Shown here one piece after another: positions 44,495 through 53,300 of a stretch of DNA of 64,000 nt. Position 1 is the first letter of the stretch. Each line of letters starts with the position of its first letter. A program made the translations under genes and the position numbers. Origin of the DNA: Micavibrio aeruginosavorus EPB (GTDB lineage: Bacteria > Pseudomonadota > Alphaproteobacteria > Micavibrionales > Micavibrionaceae). The notes beneath the pieces are model-generated. The model did no database searches. It was not told the DNA's origin and saw nothing but the letters and a program-made list of their open reading frames with translations. The stretch is from the NCBI RefSeq assembly GCF_000348745.1, contig NC_020812.1, forward strand, positions 1,125,444 to 1,189,443, in the 5' to 3' direction.

Positions 44495-45709
44495 TTAGCT
44501 GAGGCCCGGAATTTTTCGGGACGGATCAACGGGTTTGCCATCATGGCGTAATTCGTAATAAAGCGTGCCAGAACCACCGGATCCCATAGATCCCACAGGT
44601 TCTCCAGCGTTCAGGCGGCGTCCAACCACTGTATCAATTCTGGACATTCCTGCAACCAGACTGTGGTACCCTTTCTGGTGCTCGATGATGACCATATTAC
44701 CGTAATTTTTGAATTGCCCGGTGAAGCGGACAATCCCGCCCATGGGCGCGGACACAACGGCACCGGGCCGGGTTTTTAACTTCAAACCTTCACTTTTTGC
44801 GCCGATATTATCGTTTTCCCCGAAATGGACCAGAATGGTGCCACTGGCCGGCATACGTCCGTCGCCAGCTTTCGGTAAATCACCGTCATTTTTGGGAGCG
44901 TTTTTACGGAAAGGCTTGGCGGCGCTGGCCTTGGCCTGCGCGGTGCGTTGTGCTGCGGCCTGTCGCTCGGCTTGCTGGATCTTGCTCATCAAATCCTGCA
45001 GGTTTTTGGCTTCGGTGGCCATGCGGGCGACGGCTTCGCTCTGGTCTTTGTAATCACTCTGGCTTTGGCGGTACAGGCTTTCGCGTTTGGCGAGCAGCGT
45101 TTTTAACTTGGCCTGTTTGTCCTTCAAATCGGCGGAGGCATCCTGTGCGATCTTGCGGTCTTTTTCCAACGATGTGCGCAGATCTTCGAGGTGGTTCAAA
45201 TCGGCGGTGACCGTTTCAACGCGCGTGTTGATGGCGGGCAATATACCTTGTAACAACATCGCGCTTTGTGCGGTTTCCAGCGGTGCGCCGGGGCGCATAA
45301 TCAATGTTTCCGTGGGCACGCGGCGAATGCGTTGCAGCGCCAGGATCAGCTCCGAAATCGACCCATAATCCTTTTCCAAACGGGATGTCAGCGCGTCTTT
45401 TTCCGCCTGTAATTTTTTGATCCGCGTTTCAATTTTGGTCATGGCGCTTTCCGCGGCCTGAACCTCGGCGGTGAGCGTGCTCATTTCATCGCGGGTGGAT
45501 TTTAAATCATCTTCGGCAGATTCAGCTTTTTGCTTCATCTCCGCCGCGCGTGCTTCTTCCTGTTTCAGGCGCGTGTTGAGTTGGTCCAGCGCCTCGGCCT
45601 TGCGCCCCGGCATGGGTGCGGTTTCACTGCGTGCGGGCAGGGTGCCAGCCACGGATAAAAACAAAAGGACCATAACGGTCCCGGTGATGTGCTTCATAAG
45701 GCGGATCAT
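44495..45709 (-). CDS. EnvC-type murein hydrolase activator (degenerate LytM)
   Basis: 404 residues. Signal peptide at about 1-28, coiled coils over about 30-255, then a LytM/M23 domain (about 290-400). The zinc ligands are missing: the active-enzyme HxH near the end is replaced by LYYELRHDG, and the H-x3-D motif is not present in VHFGENDNIG. This is the known EnvC situation, an activator of AmiA/B-type amidases rather than an enzyme. ATG 45709 is the longer start; 45697 (MKHITG) is also possible, neither with a strong SD. Confidence 0.88.
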   Translation of the reverse strand: MIRLMKHITGTVMVLLFLSVAGTLPARSETAPMPGRKAEALDQLNTRLKQEEARAAEMKQKAESAEDDLKSTRDEMSTLTAEVQAAESAMTKIETRIKKLQAEKDALTSRLEKDYGSISELILALQRIRRVPTETLIMRPGAPLETAQSAMLLQGILPAINTRVETVTADLNHLEDLRTSLEKDRKIAQDASADLKDKQAKLKTLLAKRESLYRQSQSDYKDQSEAVARMATEAKNLQDLMSKIQQAERQAAAQRTAQAKASAAKPFRKNAPKNDGDLPKAGDGRMPASGTILVHFGENDNIGAKSEGLKLKTRPGAVVSAPMGGIVRFTGQFKNYGNMVIIEHQKGYHSLVAGMSRIDTVVGRRLNAGEPVGSMGSGGSGTLYYELRHDGKPVDPSRKIPGLS

Positions 45710-45727
45710 CAGGGTACTTTTTCCGGG

Positions 45728-46174
45728 TCAGGATTCCCGGTGATAGGGGTGCCCGGCAATAATCTGCTGGGCCCGGTAAATCTGTTCGATCAGCATAACG
45801 CGGACCAGCATGTGGGGCCAAGTCTGAACACCAAAAGAAAGCAGAAAATCCGCAGATTTTCGCAGTTCATCCGACAGCCCGTCCGCGCCCCCGATAATAA
45901 AGCGGATCTTGGTCGTGCCGTCCGCCGACAGGCCTTCCAGCTTGCGGGCGAAATTCAGACTGCGCATGGCTTTGCCGCGTTCGTCCAGCATGATGGTGTA
46001 GGTGCCATCACGTGTGATTTTTTCGGAAATTTTGCGGTGTTCGTCGGCGGTGGATTTGCCGTCCAGTTCGATCAGGTTGATCTTCCATGCGCAGCGTTTC
46101 GCGTAATCGGCCCACAGGGCGGCAAACGGGTCTTGCTTCATACGCCCGACGGCAATGATATCAATATGGAACAT
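45728..46174 (-). CDS. rlmH: 23S rRNA pseudouridine-1915 N3-methyltransferase RlmH
   Basis: 148 residues from ATG 46174; the annotated longer frame begins with GTG four codons earlier. SPOUT fold: FIIGGADGLSDEL in the SAM-binding knot and LLSFGVQTWPHMLVRVMLIEQIYRAQQI, ending with the conserved HPYHRE. Acts on helix 69 of the assembled ribosome. It is encoded directly after rsfS (68 bp), the usual order. Confidence 0.94.
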   Translation of the reverse strand: MFHIDIIAVGRMKQDPFAALWADYAKRCAWKINLIELDGKSTADEHRKISEKITRDGTYTIMLDERGKAMRSLNFARKLEGLSADGTTKIRFIIGGADGLSDELRKSADFLLSFGVQTWPHMLVRVMLIEQIYRAQQIIAGHPYHRES

Positions 46175-46242
46175 ATGTGCGCACACACGCCCGGCAGGCG
46201 GGCTGCTTATTTTTATGGATATATCCGGCGGCTGGTTTTAGA

Positions 46243-46641
46243 TCAGCGCGCGGTGACCAGCGGGCTTGTCACGCCGCTGATTTGTGGTGTCGGTGTTGAC
46301 CGCCACATTTTTTCGATGTTGTAGAAGCTGCGAACTTCCGGGCGGAATACGTGAACGATCACGTCCAGCGCATCAACAACAACCCAGTCGCCTTGCTTTT
46401 CACCTTCCATGCGCACGTCGTTGTGGCCAACACCTTTCAGACGTTCACGCAATTTCTCGCACGCCGCGGCAACGTGGCGCGAGGAGGTGCCGGATGCGAC
46501 GATCATATAATCGGCGATCGCGGTCTGGTTACGCAGGTCAATGACTTCGATGTCCTGGATTTTGTCGCTATCCAGAGATTCAACAATCAGATCCCGCAGG
46601 GATTCCGGACTTTCTAGTCCATTTTCATAGTGCGTTAAAAT
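46243..46641 (-). CDS. rsfS: Ribosomal silencing factor RsfS, apparent AUU start
   Basis: 132 residues when read from ATT 46641. The conserved family N-terminal half (ESLRDLIVESLDSDKIQDIEVIDLRN and QTAIADYMIVASGTSSRHV, broken here only for reading) is in frame and continuous with the C-terminal QGDWVVVDALDVIVHVF. No ATG or GTG occurs in frame before 46506, which is far inside the domain. A perfect AGGAGG (46648-46653) stands 6 nt before the ATT, so AUU initiation is the simplest reading. RsfS binds L14 and blocks subunit joining in starvation. Confidence 0.85.
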   Translation of the reverse strand: MLTHYENGLESPESLRDLIVESLDSDKIQDIEVIDLRNQTAIADYMIVASGTSSRHVAAACEKLRERLKGVGHNDVRMEGEKQGDWVVVDALDVIVHVFRPEVRSFYNIEKMWRSTPTPQISGVTSPLVTAR

Positions 46642-46678
46642 GTACAGCCTCCTATGGGTTTATGTGAACAGCACCATA

Positions 46679-46724
46679 ATAAAAAACGCCCGGGCGCGCA
46701 ATCGGCTCCGCGCGTTCGGGCGTT
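46679..46724 (-). terminator. Intrinsic terminator in front of rsfS
   Basis: Stem aacgcccg (46685-46692) with cgggcgtt (46717-46724), extended by an inner cgcgc/gcgcg helix, and followed on the minus strand by ttttttatt. It ends the short transcript that starts near 46826 and would stop readthrough into rsfS, 26 nt further on. Confidence 0.85.
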
Positions 46725-46826
46725 GTTTTGTACCATGGCACATATGGACAGCAGGGCGTTTGATGACCTTCGCAAGCGTCAGCAACCCTCCTGTTCATAT
46801 AGAGATGCAAAATGTGCTTTTCTCAT
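46680..46826 (-). ncRNA. Candidate small RNA or attenuator leader upstream of rsfS
   Basis: About 145 nt between a promoter with a perfect -10 box and an intrinsic terminator. The middle (46748-46794) folds into one long irregular hairpin: acag/ctgt, aggg/ccct, ttg/caa, tgac/gtca and ctt/aag around a gcg loop, with small bulges between. A 15-codon frame (MRKAHFASLYEQEGC) starts 4-5 nt after the predicted RNA start. I do not recognise a known RNA family (the SRP RNA core is absent). Could be a stand-alone sRNA or a conditional terminator for rsfS. Confidence 0.5.
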
Positions 46827-46832
46827 ACCCCC

Positions 46833-46862
46833 ATTATAAGACGGATCAGGTAAAGCGTGCAA
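46833..46862 (-). promoter_or_regulatory. Predicted promoter for the rsfS leader
   Basis: On the minus strand, tataat (complement of 46833-46838) is a perfect -10. The -35 position holds ttgcac (complement of 46857-46862), a weak match, with an 18-bp spacer. Confidence 0.55.
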
Positions 46863-46918
46863 ACCAAAGGTAAGAGTTTGGTTGATGCGGTGCATTAAGT
46901 TATTGAAATAACATATTG

Positions 46919-47536
46919 TTATTCTGTCTTATTTCGTATTTTTGTTGAGGATAGGTCGACCATGCGTGTGTGTAATAAATAGAACCGGTTCCGGGGCTCC
47001 AGCGGGGCCGATGTGGCAGAATCGGGCACGGTTCGGTTCCGAACCGGCAGACGGCGTAGCGGGGCGCGTTTGACCAGATCCAACGCCGGCGGGCGGGCCA
47101 CATGGGCCGTGGCGACCAATTTCGGGATATCCCGCCAATGCCGCCAGGTGTGGATGGTCTGAACAATGTCAAATCCGGTCAGCAGGACAAAATCGGTTCG
47201 TTCAAAACGGGTTTTCAGCATCTCCAGCGTATCAATGGTGCGGGTCAGACCCAGATCGCCCTCCAACCCACAAACCACCATTTTGGGGTGCTGGGCGGTC
47301 ATGGTGCGGCAGGCGGCGATGCGGGCGGCATAGCTCATCGTCTCGCCATTCGATTTATAGGGGTTTTGCGGCGTCACCATCCACCAGACATAATCCAGTT
47401 TCAGGGCCGCCAGCGCCACGCGCGCATTGTGAACATGGCCGGCATGGGGTGGATTGAACGACCCGCCCAATAACCCAACCCGCATCCCCGCCCAGCGGGG
47501 ACCGTCCAGCAAATGCGGTTCGGTGATATAGGACAT
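46919..47536 (-). CDS. nadD: Nicotinate-nucleotide adenylyltransferase
   Basis: 205 residues from ATG 47536 (MSYITEPHLL); an SD-like aggaa lies 11 nt upstream. Transfers AMP from ATP to nicotinate mononucleotide in NAD synthesis. Nucleotidyltransferase motif GLLGGSFNPPHAGHVHNA near 21-38 holds the HxGH, and the C-terminal SSTKIR corresponds to the conserved ISSTxIR. First gene of the nadD-rsfS-rlmH-envC-ctpA series. Confidence 0.92.
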   Translation of the reverse strand: MSYITEPHLLDGPRWAGMRVGLLGGSFNPPHAGHVHNARVALAALKLDYVWWMVTPQNPYKSNGETMSYAARIAACRTMTAQHPKMVVCGLEGDLGLTRTIDTLEMLKTRFERTDFVLLTGFDIVQTIHTWRHWRDIPKLVATAHVARPPALDLVKRAPLRRLPVRNRTVPDSATSAPLEPRNRFYLLHTRMVDLSSTKIRNKTE

Positions 47537-47605
47537 TTGCCGTGTGTTTCCTGTCGAGGCCAATGATGTAGAAATTTACCGCGTGCGGGCGCTGAATACC
47601 AATGA

Positions 47606-47636
47606 AAAACGGCGCGGAATAAACCCGCGCCGTTTT
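47606..47636 (-). terminator. Terminator of the F0 (atp) gene group
   Basis: 12-nt arms aaaacggcgcgg and its complement, followed on the minus strand by ttttt, lie 21 bp downstream of the last F0 gene. Confidence 0.88.
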
Positions 47637-47657
47637 AAAAATCTGGGTGGTCGAACC

Positions 47658-48149
47658 TTAGTTCATATTCGACGGCAGGGTTTTAATCGCCTGGTCAACC
47701 AAACGGGCGTTACCAGCGTCATCCAAACGGTTGGCAATGATTTCCGCCGTGGCTTTAACGGCCAGTTCGGACGCATAGGCACGAATTTCGGCCTTGGCAC
47801 TGTCTTCCATCCGTTTCAGGCGGTCGGTCAGTTGCTTTTCCTTGCGGTCGATCATTTCGTGCAGGTCAGTTTCGGCGGTTTTGCGGATCTCGGCGGCGTG
47901 GTTGCGCGCATTGGCAATAATCGCTTCGGCTTCGTTCTGGGCGTCGCGTTGTTTGCGCTGATACTGGGCCAGCAATTCCTGTGCTTCGACGCGCAGGTTT
48001 TCGGCGGTTTCAATATCGGTGCGGATTTGCGCAATCCGGCCATCCAGCTTGCCGAGGATTGCCGTTTTCGCGGATTTGAAGACCAGCACCACAAACAGGG
48101 TGAAGGAAATCAGAACCCAGAAATTTGTATCGTGTAACAATTGTTCCAT
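47658..48149 (-). CDS. atpF: ATP synthase F0 subunit b
   Basis: 163 residues. A single N-terminal membrane helix (about 9-28, NFWVLISFTLFVVLVFKSA) is followed by a long charged helix that forms half of the peripheral stator stalk. It is the second of two b-type genes, 11 nt after the b' gene. The two-gene (b and b') arrangement is typical of alphaproteobacteria and cyanobacteria. Confidence 0.92.
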   Translation of the reverse strand: MEQLLHDTNFWVLISFTLFVVLVFKSAKTAILGKLDGRIAQIRTDIETAENLRVEAQELLAQYQRKQRDAQNEAEAIIANARNHAAEIRKTAETDLHEMIDRKEKQLTDRLKRMEDSAKAEIRAYASELAVKATAEIIANRLDDAGNARLVDQAIKTLPSNMN

Positions 48150-48160
48150 GACGGCGCCCC

Positions 48161-48796
48161 TTACGCGGCTTTGGCCAGTTTGTTGACGACCGTTTTGGCC
48201 TGATCAATGTTGGTTTCAATCCCGACCAGTTTCTGGGCGGCGGCGGCGGCCACTTCGGCGGCAATGGTGTTCATTTCGTTCATTGCGTCCTGTTTCCCGG
48301 TGTTCAGGCGGGCGTCCAGAGCGGCAATTTCACGATCTGCTTTTTCTGCGGCTGCAGCCAGAGCGGCTTCGAAGTTTGCTTTGATGCCGGCTTCGGTTTC
48401 CAGGCTGATCCGGGCGGCTTCGGCGCGGGCGTGGTTCAGGCTGGCTTCATAAGCAGCTTGAACGGCTTCGGCTTCGTCCGTCAGGCGTTGGGCGGTGTTG
48501 CGGTCGCCCGAAACATGTTCGTTCCGGTTTTCGATCACGCTGGAAATCTTTGGCAGAACTCGGCGTGCGAACACCAAATACAGAACGGCAAAGGTCAACA
48601 GCATCCAGAAAACCTGGCTGCTGAAAGATGAGGGATCGAACTGTGGCAGGCCGCCGCTGCCGCCGCCATGGTCTGCACCATGTGCGGCATCGGTTGCAGC
48701 AAAAACGGTCCGGATGCCAAACATCATCGCGCATGCCAGAGCGGTCGCGGCGGTGCCCATCATCCAGATCATTTTTTCAAGCAAGGTACGTTGCAT
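48161..48796 (-). CDS. ATP synthase F0 subunit b' (atpG/atpF2)
   Basis: 211 residues. Longer N-terminus than b: a first hydrophobic segment (about 8-32) that may be a signal or extra helix, then a second membrane helix (about 58-78, SSQVFWMLLTFAVLYLVFAR), then a long coiled region rich in Ala/Glu/Arg. Pairs with b as heterodimeric stator. It lies 52 bp after atpE. Confidence 0.88.
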   Translation of the reverse strand: MQRTLLEKMIWMMGTAATALACAMMFGIRTVFAATDAAHGADHGGGSGGLPQFDPSSFSSQVFWMLLTFAVLYLVFARRVLPKISSVIENRNEHVSGDRNTAQRLTDEAEAVQAAYEASLNHARAEAARISLETEAGIKANFEAALAAAAEKADREIAALDARLNTGKQDAMNEMNTIAAEVAAAAAQKLVGIETNIDQAKTVVNKLAKAA

Positions 48797-48848
48797 GCCA
48801 GTTCGATCCCTTATCAGAGTCCTTTAAACGCAGATCAATTCTTCGGTA

Positions 48849-49073
48849 TTAGCCGAACAGGATGATCAGCGAGATCAGCAGGGCGAAAATCGCCAGAGCT
48901 TCGGTCAGAGCGAAGGTCAGGAAGAATTTCTTGTCCAGCAGTTCGGAAGCGCCCGGGTTACGGCCTACAGCTTCGTTGTAGGAGGAGAAGATCATGCCCA
49001 AGCCCAGACCAACACCGATAATCGGCATCAGAGCGAGTGCAGCGGCGATCAATTTTGCGGCTTCGAGTTCCAT
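48849..49073 (-). CDS. atpE: ATP synthase F0 subunit c
   Basis: 74 residues, a hairpin of two membrane helices joined by the conserved polar loop EAVGRNPGASELLDKKFF. The proton-carrying carboxylate is Glu58 in the second helix (FALTEALAIFALL). No sodium-type Gln/Glu ligand pattern is seen, so proton coupling is expected. The ring of c subunits rotates with gamma. Confidence 0.95.
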   Translation of the reverse strand: MELEAAKLIAAALALMPIIGVGLGLGMIFSSYNEAVGRNPGASELLDKKFFLTFALTEALAIFALLISLIILFG

Positions 49074-49144
49074 AGTCAGGTCTTCCTTCTTCTTGGTTTC
49101 AGTTGGTTACTTGTGGTTCCATTTACCCGTTGGGTCCGCCCATC

Positions 49145-49894
49145 TTAGTGGTGCAGATCAACGGTATCCTTCAGATAAATACAGCTCAGCACCGCGAACA
49201 CATAAGCGTGGATCAAGGCCACCAACAGTTCGAACGCGGTCAGAACGGTATTAAATGCCATCGGCAACAGCCCCGGCAGAATGCCCTTGGCACCCAGTGC
49301 GGCAAACATGGCCACGCTGAAGCCAGCGAACACTTTCAACATCAAGTGACCGGCCATCATGTTTGCGAACAAACGAACGGACAGCGTCACCGGACGGATC
49401 AGGAACGAGATCAATTCAATCGGAATGATCAGCGGGAACAGCCACAGCGGAACACCCGGCGGCACGAACAGAGAGAAGAAGTGCATGCCATGACGGAACA
49501 CGCCAATCAGCAGCACAGTCAAAAACACCAGAATGGCCAGCGCGCCCGTAACGATCAGGTGGCTGGTGTAGGTGAAGGAGTAAGGGATCAGACCCAGCAG
49601 GTTACCCATCAGAACAACAATGAACAGGGTAAAAATCAGCGGGAAATATTGACGGCCGGCGGACCCGATATTTTCGCGCACCATGTTCGCGACAAATTCG
49701 TAAACCATTTCGGCCATCGCCTGCGCACGGCTGGGAACCAGCGCTTTGCGTTTCATGCTCATGCTCAGGAACAGAGTCGAGACAACCGCACCAATCACCA
49801 TCCACAGGGATGCGTTGGTAAAGGACAGATCAACCCCGCCGATTTCAATCGGAATGATTGGGGTTACTACAAACTGGTGAAGCGGATCGGCCAC
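49145..49894 (-). CDS. atpB: ATP synthase F0 subunit a
   Basis: 249 residues with about five or six membrane helices. The essential Arg lies in SVRLFANMMAGHLML, and the C-terminal helix pair with LVALIHAYVFAVLSCIYLKD forms the outlet half-channel. Carries protons between the periplasm and the c-ring. It begins 45 bp after atpI. Confidence 0.95.
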   Translation of the reverse strand: MADPLHQFVVTPIIPIEIGGVDLSFTNASLWMVIGAVVSTLFLSMSMKRKALVPSRAQAMAEMVYEFVANMVRENIGSAGRQYFPLIFTLFIVVLMGNLLGLIPYSFTYTSHLIVTGALAILVFLTVLLIGVFRHGMHFFSLFVPPGVPLWLFPLIIPIELISFLIRPVTLSVRLFANMMAGHLMLKVFAGFSVAMFAALGAKGILPGLLPMAFNTVLTAFELLVALIHAYVFAVLSCIYLKDTVDLHH

Positions 49895-49939
49895 GGTTTA
49901 AACTCTCCGGTCCCATAATGGGGCTAATAGTTAGGCGAT

Positions 49940-50317
49940 TCAGTCTTTTTCCGCGGGTTTTCTAACCGTTTTTTCGTCCTGATGCAACCTTGCAAATCCA
50001 ACGGCGGCCCCGGCGTTCTGGGTTATACGGTAAACTTCCCAGAAACCGGTGAAAATACCGGCCAAAAGGAAGATAATCAGGAAAATGGGCTGGGTTTCCA
50101 GCCATTTATCCAAACCCCATCCAATCAGCCCCCCGGCCGCCATGCAGGTGACCAGTTCGGCCCCGGCGCGGACGCCGTTGCTCATATTATCGGCATCTTT
50201 GCGGATTCCGGCCTGGCGGGCTGATTCTGCGTCTTCCTTGGCCTTCATGTTGGCCAAGGTGTCGGACAGGGCTTTCAACCGTTCATGGTCGGGTTCGGTG
50301 TGGTTGTCGTTGCTCAC
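49940..50317 (-). CDS. atpI: AtpI/AtpZ-type ATP synthase assembly protein
   Basis: 125 residues. Charged N-terminal helix, then two membrane helices (about 53-72 and 82-100; VTCMAAGGLIGWGLDKWL and IFLIIFLLAGIFTGFWEVYRI). AtpI/AtpZ proteins help insert the c-ring and may carry divalent cations. Its ATG lies in an ATGA overlap with the smc stop, so translation of atpI depends on smc. Confidence 0.87.
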   Translation of the reverse strand: MSNDNHTEPDHERLKALSDTLANMKAKEDAESARQAGIRKDADNMSNGVRAGAELVTCMAAGGLIGWGLDKWLETQPIFLIIFLLAGIFTGFWEVYRITQNAGAAVGFARLHQDEKTVRKPAEKD

Positions 50318-53300
50318 GCGGCTTCATCCAGGAAGTCGAGCTGTTTGTTCAGATCGACCGAGACCAGTTGCGATACACCGCGTTCGGCCATGGTCACCCC
50401 GTACAGACGATCCATCCGCGCCATGGTCAGGCGGTGGTGGGTGATCAGGATGAAACGGGTTTCGCCCTTGGCCGCGAATTCGGTCAACACGTCACAGAAA
50501 CGATCAACGTTGGCGTCATCCAGCGGGGCGTCCACCTCGTCCAGTACGCAGATCGGCGACGGGTTGGTCATGAAGATCGCGAAGATCAGCGCCGTGGCCG
50601 TCAATGTCTGTTCACCACCCGACAGCAGGGTCAGGGATTGCAGAACTTTACCCGGCGGCTGGGCGAAGATTTCCAGACCGGCTTGCAACGGGTCATCCGC
50701 TTCGATCAGGGACAAGTGCGCACTGCCACCACCAAACAGGCGGGTGAACATTTGCTGGAAGTATGTGTTGACCTGATTAAACGCGGTGTTCAGGCGTTCA
50801 CGGGCTTCCTTGTTCAACGTGTTGATTGCAGAACGCAGTTCGTCGATGGCCTGGGCCAGATCGTCGCGTTCCTTCAGCATGGTGCCCAGTTCGGTTTCCA
50901 GCTCTTCGGCCTCAACATCAGCGCGCAGGTTGACCGGACCGATCATGTCACGGTCACGAACAGCCTTTTCACGTTCATGGCGCATTTGCTCCAGAACCGG
51001 CGGGTTTTCCGGATCGATCTCGGCCTGGGTGGACAGTTCTTCCGGTGTCATGTCGAACTGGTCGCGGATCTGCTGAATGATGGTTTCGATTTGTTGCTGA
51101 CGCGCGGCAACGGTGGCCTGGGCGTGGGCCCGGCGTTCTTTTGCTTCGGTCAGATCGTTTTCAGCAGATTTCAGGGCCTTGTTCGTATCGTTCAAATCGG
51201 ATTCAGCGGCGGCCAATTGGTCGCTGATCACGCTCTTTTCCGATTCAATTTCGGCGATACGGGACAGCAGGCGTTCCTTGATATCGCGGATTTCGCCCGG
51301 GCGCTGTTGCAGAGATTCAATTTTCTGCGTCAGCGTTTGTTCACGCTCGCTCAGTTCCGCCAGACGTTCGGTCGCGCGGGCGCAACGGTTTTGCAGGGAT
51401 GTGCGTTCATATTCGATCGCCTGCAAACGGGATGCGCGGCGGGCATGTTCCTGACGCACCTGTTCCAGTTCACGAATGGCGTCGTGCATGGATTCACGCG
51501 CGGTTACCAATTCGGCACGCAGAGTTTCAATTTCTTCCTGCTGTGCGGCCATGGCCACTTCGTCGAATGTATCCAGTTCGCTGGCGTTTTCGGCGACGCG
51601 TTGTTCCAAAGCTTCGGAATCGATCCGGGCCTGGGACAAGGCTTCTTCCAGTTTTGCCAGTTCGGCCTGCAATGCGGATTGGGATTCAATCGCGCGGTTC
51701 AGTTCCGAACGCTTGATGCGAATATCCTGATCCGTGGATTGCAGGGTGTTTTGCGTTTCGCGGCGTTCGGTTTGCAGGGTTTCGACTTTGGCCTGAACCT
51801 CTTCAAACGCGATTTTTGCGGCGGCCAGTTCGGCTTCCAGTGGTGCAACCATCACGACCAGTTCGGCCAGACGGTTTTTCTGTTTCAACTGGATCGCATG
51901 GCGGTCGGCGGCGGTGGCCTTCATATACAGGCCGTCCCAACGCCAGTACGCACCGTCGCGGGACACCAAGGCCTGCCCCGGTTTCAGCTGTTGGCTGATC
52001 GCGTGGCCTTCGTCTTCACTTTCAACAACACCGATTTGTGACAGGGCCAGTTTTACAGCCGCCGGGGCCTTAATGTGTGGCTCCAGCGCGGACATGCCAG
52101 CGGGCAGGGCGGGCAGATCGGTGACGTTACGGATTTTCCAAACCACCGGTGCGCTTTCATCCAGCGATGCCATCAGCGCATCGCCCAAGGCTTTGGACAG
52201 GGCGGTTTCGAAACCTTCATCGGCGCTGATATCTTCCAGAACCGGTTTGAAATTGCCTTCGGCATAAGCCTCAACAATTTCGGTCAGTGTCGCGATTTCC
52301 GCGTCCAGCTTGCCTTTTTCGCGTTGCTTCTGTTGGAAGGTTTCGCGTGTGGTGTCCAGTTTGGAGCGGGATTCCGTCAGGTTGCTTTCCAGCGATTGCA
52401 TCGCGGCGCGCAATGTTTCAGCCGTTTTTTCCAGGATTTCCAGCGCTTCACGCAACGGTGTTGCTTGGTCACCGGCGCGCAGGGTTTCCTGCTTTTCCGC
52501 CAGTTGGGTTTCAACGCGAGCCAGACGGTCACGCAGTTGTTCCAGACGGTTGCGGTCGGCATTGATCTGGTTTTCCAGGCTTTGGCGACGGGCGCGGACA
52601 TCGGCAAATTGCTCGGTCAGCGTTTGCAGTTTTTCTTCCAGGCGGCTGACTTCGGCATCGCGTGCGTCTTTCTGCGCTTCTTTTTCCTGCAGCTTTGCGC
52701 CTTCATTTTCATGATCGGCTTTCAGCGTGGCTTCTTCGGCGTCCAGACGTTCGATGATCGTGGTGTTTTCGGTCAGCGTCGTGGTTTCGTGCGCGTGGTC
52801 CAACTGGGCTTGATCCAGTTGGGCCTTGGATTCACGAATTTCATTGGACAGGCGCTGCTCTTCGTCTTCCAGACGTTGCAGAGCCAGTTTCTGCGTCTGC
52901 AGGGAGGCTGCGAATTCAGCATCTTTCATGCGCAGATCGGGCAGGTCTTGCGACTGGCTGTTCTGCGTTTCGGTCAGGCCGGTCACAACCAGCAGGCGTT
53001 CAGCCACCAGGCTTTCGGCTTCGCCGTACACACGCTCAATCTCACGCAATTGGGAATAAGCGTTGCGGTAATCCAGCGTGGCGATCATCACTTCCAACTG
53101 GCGGATCTGGGTGGCCAGAGTGCGATATTTGCTGGCCTGACGCGCTTGTTTTTTCAGGCTGTTCAAGCGGGTATCCATACCGCCTAAAACGTCTTCAACG
53201 CGTTTCAGGTTGTTGTCGGTCGCGCGCAGGCGCAGTTCAGCCTCGTGGCGGCGGGCGTACAGACCCGTAATCCCAGCGGCTTCTTCCAGCAGGACGCGGC

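Noticed and set aside
46243-46506. rsfS starting at the internal ATG 46506
   Set aside because: This would remove the conserved N-terminal 45 residues of the RsfS domain, and there is no SD in front of it.
46680-46826. SRP (4.5S) RNA between nadD and rsfS
   Set aside because: The invariant ggtcaggtccggaaggaagcag core is absent; the hairpin is of a different kind.
50368-53187. Long plus-strand open frames (557 and 370 codons) opposite smc
   Set aside because: They are antisense to the coiled-coil coding sequence, Phe/Gln/Gly-rich and featureless, as expected from the codon pattern of smc.
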